Of a DNA stretch of 64,000 bases, positions 58,646 to 64,000 are shown piece after piece. Position numbers and translations under genes: made by a program. Numbering within the stretch: the first letter of the stretch is position 1; each line of letters opens with the position of its first letter. Origin of the DNA: Nonomuraea sp. PA05 (GTDB lineage Bacteria; Actinomycetota; Actinomycetes; Streptosporangiales; Streptosporangiaceae); contig NZ_VSEY01000031.1 of assembly GCF_008086045.1 (NCBI RefSeq), forward strand, positions 104,510-168,509, given 5' to 3'. Under the pieces are notes generated by a model. That model was not told the DNA's origin. It did no database searches and was given only the letters and a program-made list of their open reading frames with translations.

Positions 58646-59535
58646 ACAACTTCTTCCAGGCCCTGGCCACGAAGCTGGCCGAACGGTGGGTCGCCCTCCT
58701 GTTCGTGCCGGGCGCGTTGCTCGTCGCGGCGACGTGGGCGGGGATCCGCCTGGGGCACACGCTCGACGCCGCGCGCCTGACCCAGGCGGCTTCCACCGTC
58801 ACCGCGAGCTTCGCGGCCCGGCCTGCGGGCGTGCAGGCGCTGTCGATCGCCACGCTGCTGCTGGTGACGACCGGCGCCGGATGGGCGGTGCAGACACTCG
58901 CCCCCGTGACGCGTGGGCTCTGGCTCGGCCAGTGGCCGTTCCTGCGCGGCCAGCGGATCGCCCGCAGGCGGGCCCGCTGGCGGCGCCACGTCGAGCGGCG
59001 CCGCCGGCTCGCTCGTGACCATCCGGCCGAGTCCCGCACCCCCGAGCAGCAGGAGTCGATCGACGCCGCCGCTGGCCGGGCCAACCGCGTCGCGCTGGCC
59101 CAGCCGGGCAGGGCCACGTGGATGGGCGATCGCGTTCACGCCGTCGAGCAGGTCGCGCTGGACCGTTACGGGCTGGACCTGGCGTTCGCGTGGCCGCGCC
59201 TGTGGCTCGTACTGCCGGACGCCACGCGCGCCGAGCTGAACGCGGCGAACGCGGCGTTCGCCGGGGCCGTGGCCACCGGGACGTGGGCGTGGCCCTACCT
59301 GTTGCTCGGTGTCGTGTGGTGGCCGGCGGCGGTGGCCGGGGTCGTCGTCGGTGTCACGGGATGGGTGCGCGCTCGTGGTGCGATCGCCGATCTGAGCGCG
59401 CTGTCGGAGGCCGTGCTCGATCTGCACACCCGGACGCTGGCGGTCTCGCTGGGCGTCGGCAGCCCCGACGCGGCCGGGCCCATCACCGTCGCGGAGGGCG
59501 AGGAGGTCACCTCTCTCGTGCGCAAGGGTCGTTGA
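58642..59535 (+). CDS. Membrane protein of the CHAT/TPR locus
   Basis: 297 residues from GTG 58642. Hydrophobic segments: WVALLFVPGALLVAATWAGI near 20-40, LSIATLLLVTTGAGWAV near 70, and two near 210-245 (WPYLLLGVVWWPAAVAGVVV). A long Arg-rich cytosolic loop (RRRARWRRHVERRRRLARDH) lies between. Coupled to the preceding small gene (GTGA) and divergent from the CHAT/TPR protease, so it may be the membrane target or effector of that protease. No known enzymatic motif. Confidence 0.65.
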   Translation: MNNFFQALATKLAERWVALLFVPGALLVAATWAGIRLGHTLDAARLTQAASTVTASFAARPAGVQALSIATLLLVTTGAGWAVQTLAPVTRGLWLGQWPFLRGQRIARRRARWRRHVERRRRLARDHPAESRTPEQQESIDAAAGRANRVALAQPGRATWMGDRVHAVEQVALDRYGLDLAFAWPRLWLVLPDATRAELNAANAAFAGAVATGTWAWPYLLLGVVWWPAAVAGVVVGVTGWVRARGAIADLSALSEAVLDLHTRTLAVSLGVGSPDAAGPITVAEGEEVTSLVRKGR

Positions 59536-59579
59536 GTCTCACACGCGAGGCTCGTCGAGCGAGCGAACCCCTTCGGGGC

Positions 59580-62435
59580 TCAGCACAGCGTGGGCACTGC
59601 CCCGCCGTCGGCGCGTTCGACCGTGACGCCGGTCAGGCCCCTGGTCCACGGGGCGGTGATCTCGCTGAGCCCGGCGGCGGTGGGCGGCGTGCGGCCCAGG
59701 CCGATCGCGTACCGGACCTGCCGGGGACCGCTCTCGAACGGTCGCGGCCAGGCGTGCGCGTCCGACGCCCCGGCCTCCTCCAGGGCGCCGATCAGCTCCA
59801 GCATCCGTCCCCTGACGCGGCCGAGCAGCGTGTCGAGCTCGCCGGAGCTCACGGTCACCACCGCCCAGGCCGCATGACGGCGGTGCAGCGGCGGTGGGAC
59901 GGCCAGCTCCTCGGTGCGGCCGGACTCCGCCAGCTCCCACGCCCGATACAGCTCCTGGGTGAGCAGCTCCAGGCCGCCCGAGGTGACCTGGCGGGCGCAG
60001 TTGCGAACGGGCGCGCTGGGCGTCATCACCACGATCGGAGCGGGGCCGGGATCTGGAGCGGGGGTGAGGGCGACAGGGTCGCGCCAGTTCCAGGCGGCCC
60101 ACGTACCGAAGAACGTGCTGAGCGGGTCGCCGCCGTCGTGCACGGTTCGTGCGGCCATCACCATCCACGCCAGGCCGGGAAGCCCGCCGAACGGAGCCGA
60201 GTCCAGGCCGCGGGCCCGCGCCCACGCCTTCACCTGCCTGGCCAGGCGGGCGAACAGGACGTGGTTCCCGCCGGTCGCGGCCCGGATGGCGGCGGCGTCG
60301 CTGATCGCGCTCAACGCGGTCGCCGCCGCGTCGCCGAGCTCGGCGCGGCGGTCCACCGCCTGCGCCGGCGGCAGAGAGCCGGTCGGTACGACGGTCAGAT
60401 CCACATCCAGGTCTCCGGTACGCAGCCGCAGGCCCGGCACCCGGGCGCCCACCACCTGCCGCAACCGTGTCGCCTCGGGCAGGGCCGCGCGAACCCGCGC
60501 CTCGATCTCGGTCAGGTCGGGCTCGCCGGGCAGGATCGCCACCAGGTCCAGGTCGGCGTTCGGTAGCTCGCAGCCGACGCGACGGGAGCCGGCGACGTGC
60601 ACCACTCCTGGCTCCAGCGCCGCCGCCAGCGTGTCCGCGAGCGCCTCCGCCGGCACCCCGATTCTCGCTGGCGCCTCTGCCGGGACGCCCGTTCTCGCCG
60701 GCGCCTCCGCCTGGCTCTCCGTCGGCGCCTTCCGCGGCCCCGCCACGACCCACGCCGGCCCGTTCTCCCCGGCGTCCGCCTCGGGCAACCAGTGGAACTC
60801 GCCCGTCCCCAGCGTGATCCGCGCCCTGACACGCATGGGTTCGTCACCCCGGCGCGACAGCAACACCAGCTCCCCCACCTGCGCCACCATCGCGCCCAAC
60901 CGGATCGGCTCCTCGGTCCGCCCGAGGGTCAGGTGCGGGGTGAAGCCCTCCGGACGCCCCGCGCACCGGGGAAACCGCCGCCGCAACGCCTCGTGCAGCC
61001 GGCGCCACGGCTCCGGGTCGCCGGCGGCCGGATCGAGCCAGGCGGTCACGTGCTCACGATGCCGGAACGCCCGCACCCCCTCCAGCCTGGCCGGGAACGG
61101 CCCTGCCTCGGCCGCCGCCGCCGCGAGCAACGGCGCCGCCGCCTCGAACTCCGACTCCGGCACGAACCCGAACAGCAAATTCACGTGCGGCGGCCACCGG
61201 CGGATCTGCGGATCGTGCGCCCGCCGCACCTCCTGGATCGCGGGCCACAGCTCGTCCGGCGGGATCCACGCCACCGCCGTCCGCGCCGTCGGCGGCACGT
61301 CGAGCACCCCGCGGTCGCGAACGTCACCCGTGAGGTCGAGCACCGCCTCCACCGCGTAGTGATCGGAGATGAACAGCCCGCCCGGGTCCGGCGCGTCGCC
61401 GCGCAGCGTCGCCGACACCACCTGGGGCCGCCCCCGCAGCAGGATCCGGTCCAGGCGCGCGGCCCGCCCTGACCTGGAGGACAGCGCCGCGAGCGGGTTG
61501 ACGACCGGGTCGAACGTGGGCGTCCCGTCAGGCCCGTGCGCCTCCGCCCAGGCGTCGCGCAGGCCGAGCGCCGCCGCGGGCGTGTCCGTGCCGTCATTGA
61601 AGTCGCCCGCCAGGACGACGTCACCGTCCACGCCTGCCAGCCCCTCGGCGATCGCGGCCAGCTCGCCCCGCCGCCTGGATGGGCCGTCGGCGGAATGGTC
61701 GCTGGTCAGGTGGGTGACGGCGACGGTGAGGGGCCCGGTGACGGTGTCCACCACGACGGCGGCGATCGCCTTGTGCGGGCCCAGCCCGTGGCGGGCCGCC
61801 TCACGCACGGGCAGCCGACTGAGCAGGAGCAGACCGGCTTCGTCCACGTCCGGGCCGTACGGGTCGGTGCCGAGCGTGTACGCCTCGCGTACCCAGGGGG
61901 TGGCCAGCAGCATCCGCAGGAGCGCGGGCTCGGCCTCCTGCAGCGCGATCACGTCCGCGTCGGCCTCCGCCAGGGCCGCGAGCAGCAGGGGGCGGCGGCG
62001 GGCGGTGTCGATGCGGTCGCTGTCGTAGCGGTCCCAGAGCGTGTTCCAGGTCAGGACGCGGACGGCGGTGGGTGTGACGGGCCCATGTCCGGCGAGCGCG
62101 GCCTCGTCTCGGGCGGGGTGCCAGCCGGTGGCGGGGTTCCAGGCGTGCGGGGTCGAGGCGGTGAAGAACGGCGGGCGCAGCAGGCGCGCGTCCCGGACCC
62201 GGCCGGCCTCGCAGGTGTCGACCCGGTCGAGGCCCGTGGCGCGGTCCCACACCAGCTCGCCGTCCGCCTCCACGAACAGCACCCGGTGCCAGGGGATGTC
62301 CCCGCCCGGCGTGAACGCGGACAGCGCGACACGCTTGGGGGCGGCCTCGCGCTGCCCGACACCCAGGACGAACCGGGACGCGTCGAACCTCGGGTCCCAG
62401 CGGATCCGGTGGTAGATCTCCTCGCTGGTACGCAT
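59580..62435 (-). CDS. Four-domain RNA-repair protein: DUF504/MJ1316, EEP nuclease, 2H phosphodiesterase, nucleotidyltransferase
   Basis: 951 residues from ATG 62435. Residues 1-75 (EEIYHRIRWDPRFDASRFVL, GDIPWHRVLFVEADGELVWD) match the DUF504/MJ1316 RNA-end recognition domain. About 125-385 is an endonuclease/exonuclease/phosphatase domain (VLTWNTLWDRYDS, VIALQEAEP, VLAGDFNDGTD, FISDHYAVEAVL). About 405-560 is a LigT-like 2H phosphodiesterase (PPHVNLLFGF and EGFTPHLTLGR, the two HxT/HxL motifs). About 600-930 is a poly(A)-polymerase/CCA-like nucleotidyltransferase (VAGSRRVGCELPNADLDLVA with the D-x-D pair, LDVDLTVVPTG). It should process and modify broken RNA ends. The start overlaps the upstream ligase/kinase stop. 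Confidence 0.88.
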   Translation of the reverse strand: MRTSEEIYHRIRWDPRFDASRFVLGVGQREAAPKRVALSAFTPGGDIPWHRVLFVEADGELVWDRATGLDRVDTCEAGRVRDARLLRPPFFTASTPHAWNPATGWHPARDEAALAGHGPVTPTAVRVLTWNTLWDRYDSDRIDTARRRPLLLAALAEADADVIALQEAEPALLRMLLATPWVREAYTLGTDPYGPDVDEAGLLLLSRLPVREAARHGLGPHKAIAAVVVDTVTGPLTVAVTHLTSDHSADGPSRRRGELAAIAEGLAGVDGDVVLAGDFNDGTDTPAAALGLRDAWAEAHGPDGTPTFDPVVNPLAALSSRSGRAARLDRILLRGRPQVVSATLRGDAPDPGGLFISDHYAVEAVLDLTGDVRDRGVLDVPPTARTAVAWIPPDELWPAIQEVRRAHDPQIRRWPPHVNLLFGFVPESEFEAAAPLLAAAAAEAGPFPARLEGVRAFRHREHVTAWLDPAAGDPEPWRRLHEALRRRFPRCAGRPEGFTPHLTLGRTEEPIRLGAMVAQVGELVLLSRRGDEPMRVRARITLGTGEFHWLPEADAGENGPAWVVAGPRKAPTESQAEAPARTGVPAEAPARIGVPAEALADTLAAALEPGVVHVAGSRRVGCELPNADLDLVAILPGEPDLTEIEARVRAALPEATRLRQVVGARVPGLRLRTGDLDVDLTVVPTGSLPPAQAVDRRAELGDAAATALSAISDAAAIRAATGGNHVLFARLARQVKAWARARGLDSAPFGGLPGLAWMVMAARTVHDGGDPLSTFFGTWAAWNWRDPVALTPAPDPGPAPIVVMTPSAPVRNCARQVTSGGLELLTQELYRAWELAESGRTEELAVPPPLHRRHAAWAVVTVSSGELDTLLGRVRGRMLELIGALEEAGASDAHAWPRPFESGPRQVRYAIGLGRTPPTAAGLSEITAPWTRGLTGVTVERADGGAVPTLC

Positions 62436-63925
62436 CACGCCTCCCGTCCGTACAGGGCGCCGTCCACGTCGTCGATGGCGCCGCGCGCGCCGACGTACCA
62501 GGTGCGATGGGACTGACCGGGGTACGGCGGGACGAACCGCCGCCATTGCGCGGTGAGCACGTGCGGGGGCACCGGATGGGGGCGGCGGGCGTTGCGCCGG
62601 TGCAGCTCGTCCTCGTCCACCAGCACGAGCGCGTGCGCCGTCAGCGCGTCGCGGCGGCGCGCCACGGCGTGGACCAGGCCGCGCTGGTGCGGGTTGAGGG
62701 AGGTGGCGTCCCAGACGACGGTGCCGCCGGCCGCGAGGGCCATATCGAGGCGGTCCAGTGCCTCGCCGAGCACCTCGCGGTTCGCCCGCTGGTCGGAGCG
62801 AGAGCCGCGGGCGTCGCGCAGGTCGTCCTGCGAGATGTACGCGTCGGCTTCCTTCAGGCTTGCCGCGAACGTGCTCTTTCCGCTGCCCGACGGCCCGACG
62901 AGGTGCACCAGCCGGGGGAAGTGCCCCGGCCGCCACCGCCACGTCGCCGCCACAGCCTCCTCCACTGTGGTGAGCTTGCCGGCGGCCCACGCGGTGCGCG
63001 CCTCGGCCCAGCACCGGTCGGCCGCGTCCGTGTCGAGGCCGGTCAGCGCCTCCCCGAGGCCGGTCCGCAACGGGCCCAGCGGGTCCTGGCTGAGCAGCCC
63101 GGCCTCCTCAGCGTGCAGCGCCGACCATTCGACCTGCTCGCGGGCGTCGTCGTCGGGGTTCGACGGGACGGACGCCGCGACGGCGTGCAGCACGCCCAGG
63201 TCAGCGGCCAGCGCCATCCGCCGCAGCCCGGTCTGCCGCTCCTCGTCGGGGAACGGCCGCCGTAACCCTCCGTGCAGCCCGGCCAGGTCCGCCACCCGCC
63301 GCGCCAGCGGCATGCCCAGCGGTCCCGCCAGCCGGGCCGCCACCCAGGGTCTCGGCCGGGCGTGCAGCATGGTGGCCAGGACTCCCGCCAGCCTCGCGTC
63401 CCCCCACCGCCCGATCGCGTCCAGCCGGGCGACCACCTCGGCCACCGCCCGCGCCTCGGCCTCGGCTGGGGTGAGCACACCGGAAGCGAGCGCCTCTCCG
63501 CCGGGGGTGAGGCCGAGCGCGGACAGCAGGGCGCCGGCCTCCGGGGCCGCGCCCGACCGTACCGACCACAGCGCCGCCCCCGCCCCCAGCCCGTTCGGCA
63601 CCACCGCGGCGTGCATCCAGTGCGTCCCCGTCCGTACGTGCTCGCGCCGCACCCACTTGGCCACCCGCCCCGCGAACTCCTCCCGCCCGAACCCCTCGGC
63701 GGCCCGCACGACGTAGCCCTCCTGCCGCTCCGGATCCAGCCGCAGCCCTCGCAGCACCCGCTCGTCGAAGACGCCACGCCACAACACGGGCGGCACAGGA
63801 ACCCCCAGCGTCCGGAGGAAGGCGACGGTGTGGTCCCAGCCGAGGCAGCGGTCGCCGTCCCACACCGAGAACCCGTAGAACCAGCTCTCCAGCTCCTGGT
63901 AGGCGATGGAGTGGCGGGCGGACAT
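62435..63925 (-). CDS. RNA ligase-polynucleotide kinase fusion, N-terminus missing at contig edge
   Basis: 496 residues visible. Residues 1-115 are the second half of an RNA-ligase nucleotidyltransferase domain (HSIAYQELESWFYGFSVWDG, RQEGYVVRAAEGFGREEFAG, RVAKWVRREHV with motif V Lys). Residues 340-496 are a polynucleotide kinase with P-loop VGPSGSGKSTFAASL, the Asp-Arg lid region and VVWDATSLNPHQRGLV. The KxDG lysine-adenylation motif that must precede is absent because sequence breaks into C/G runs at 63931; the codons just before (AAC before ATG TCC GCC CGC CAC) still match the expected E-N-x-x-A-R-H, so the apparent ATG at 63925 is not the true start. Operon partner of the downstream repair protein. 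Confidence 0.85.
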   Translation of the reverse strand: MSARHSIAYQELESWFYGFSVWDGDRCLGWDHTVAFLRTLGVPVPPVLWRGVFDERVLRGLRLDPERQEGYVVRAAEGFGREEFAGRVAKWVRREHVRTGTHWMHAAVVPNGLGAGAALWSVRSGAAPEAGALLSALGLTPGGEALASGVLTPAEAEARAVAEVVARLDAIGRWGDARLAGVLATMLHARPRPWVAARLAGPLGMPLARRVADLAGLHGGLRRPFPDEERQTGLRRMALAADLGVLHAVAASVPSNPDDDAREQVEWSALHAEEAGLLSQDPLGPLRTGLGEALTGLDTDAADRCWAEARTAWAAGKLTTVEEAVAATWRWRPGHFPRLVHLVGPSGSGKSTFAASLKEADAYISQDDLRDARGSRSDQRANREVLGEALDRLDMALAAGGTVVWDATSLNPHQRGLVHAVARRRDALTAHALVLVDEDELHRRNARRPHPVPPHVLTAQWRRFVPPYPGQSHRTWYVGARGAIDDVDGALYGREA

Positions 63926-63930
63926 GTTTT

Positions 63931-64000
63931 CCCCCCCCCCCCCCCCGCCCCCGGGGGGGGGCCCGCCGCTCCCCCCCTTCCCGCCCGATCGGGAGAGGCA
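63931..64000. other. Low-complexity contig end
   Basis: Sixteen C, one G, five C, nine G and further C-rich sequence follow each other here and interrupt an otherwise conserved ligase frame. This is most likely assembly or read-end artefact and not biology. Confidence 0.75.

Noticed and set aside
1..64000. Insertion sequences, CRISPR arrays, tRNA or rRNA genes, prophage attachment sites
   Set aside because: None recognised by reading; repeats present are short regulatory dyads or protein-coding TPR units.

Overview
The window is about 72% GC, uses GTG, TTG and possibly CTG starts, is packed with overlapping operons, and carries actinomycete hallmarks: TetR, XRE/MmyB and NarL-type regulators, many secreted enzymes, and CHAT/STAND conflict proteins. 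It looks like accessory chromosome from a Streptosporangiales-type filamentous actinomycete (Nonomuraea-like by general character; genus is inference). No rRNA, tRNA, transposase, CRISPR array or origin was found. Both edges cut genes, and the last 70 bases are low-complexity C/G runs that look like a contig-end artefact.

Layout. 1-4.6 kb: a truncated large secreted protein, then a divergent TetR/FAD-monooxygenase pair. 4.6-13.8 kb: a minus-strand operon of EF-hand protein, one-module highly reducing PKS (KS-AT-DH-MT-ER-KR-ACP, fungal-like order) and stand-alone thioester reductase, abutting a decayed solute-binding-protein tail. 13.9-18.2 kb: NhaC antiporter, ArcD-like exchanger and arginine deiminase. 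18.2-20.2 kb: a decay zone with a broken HAD phosphatase, two YdcZ half-transporters, and questin-oxidase and uracil phosphoribosyltransferase fragments. 20.2-26.6 kb: methyltransferase, heparinase-like lyase, lipoprotein, MmyB-type regulator, ACR3-like transporter. 26.6-29.8 kb: ddl-murF-racemase cell-wall operon behind three 11-bp direct repeats. 29.8-35.6 kb: aldo/keto reductase with divergent TetR, FAD oxidoreductase, sulfotransferase, hydrolase, beta-propeller protein.

35.6-38.7 kb holds a two-gene immune-like unit: a small helical protein ending in an amyloid-like motif, and a membrane-anchored STAND NTPase beginning with the same motif. 38.9-43.2 kb: ABC exporter, sensor kinase and response regulator, followed by two small secreted Cys peptides. 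43.2-48.0 kb: flavin monooxygenase, beta-lactamase-fold lipoprotein and secreted metalloprotease. 48.1-53.9 kb: a compact RiPP locus (42-residue precursor, SagB-type dehydrogenase, YcaO, TfuA, MFS exporter) preceded by a catalytically degenerate secreted metallopeptidase. 54.0-59.5 kb: DHFR-like reductase and a CHAT/TPR conflict-type locus. 59.6-63.9 kb: a two-gene RNA-repair operon.

The strongest candidates for undescribed biology are the RiPP locus (TfuA/YcaO thioamidation hardware plus SagB, no recognisable E1/RRE partner, cysteine-free precursor), the paired-motif STAND system with a predicted extracytoplasmic Ig-like sensor, and the EF-hand/HR-PKS/thioester-reductase operon. All functions are inferred from sequence reading alone.
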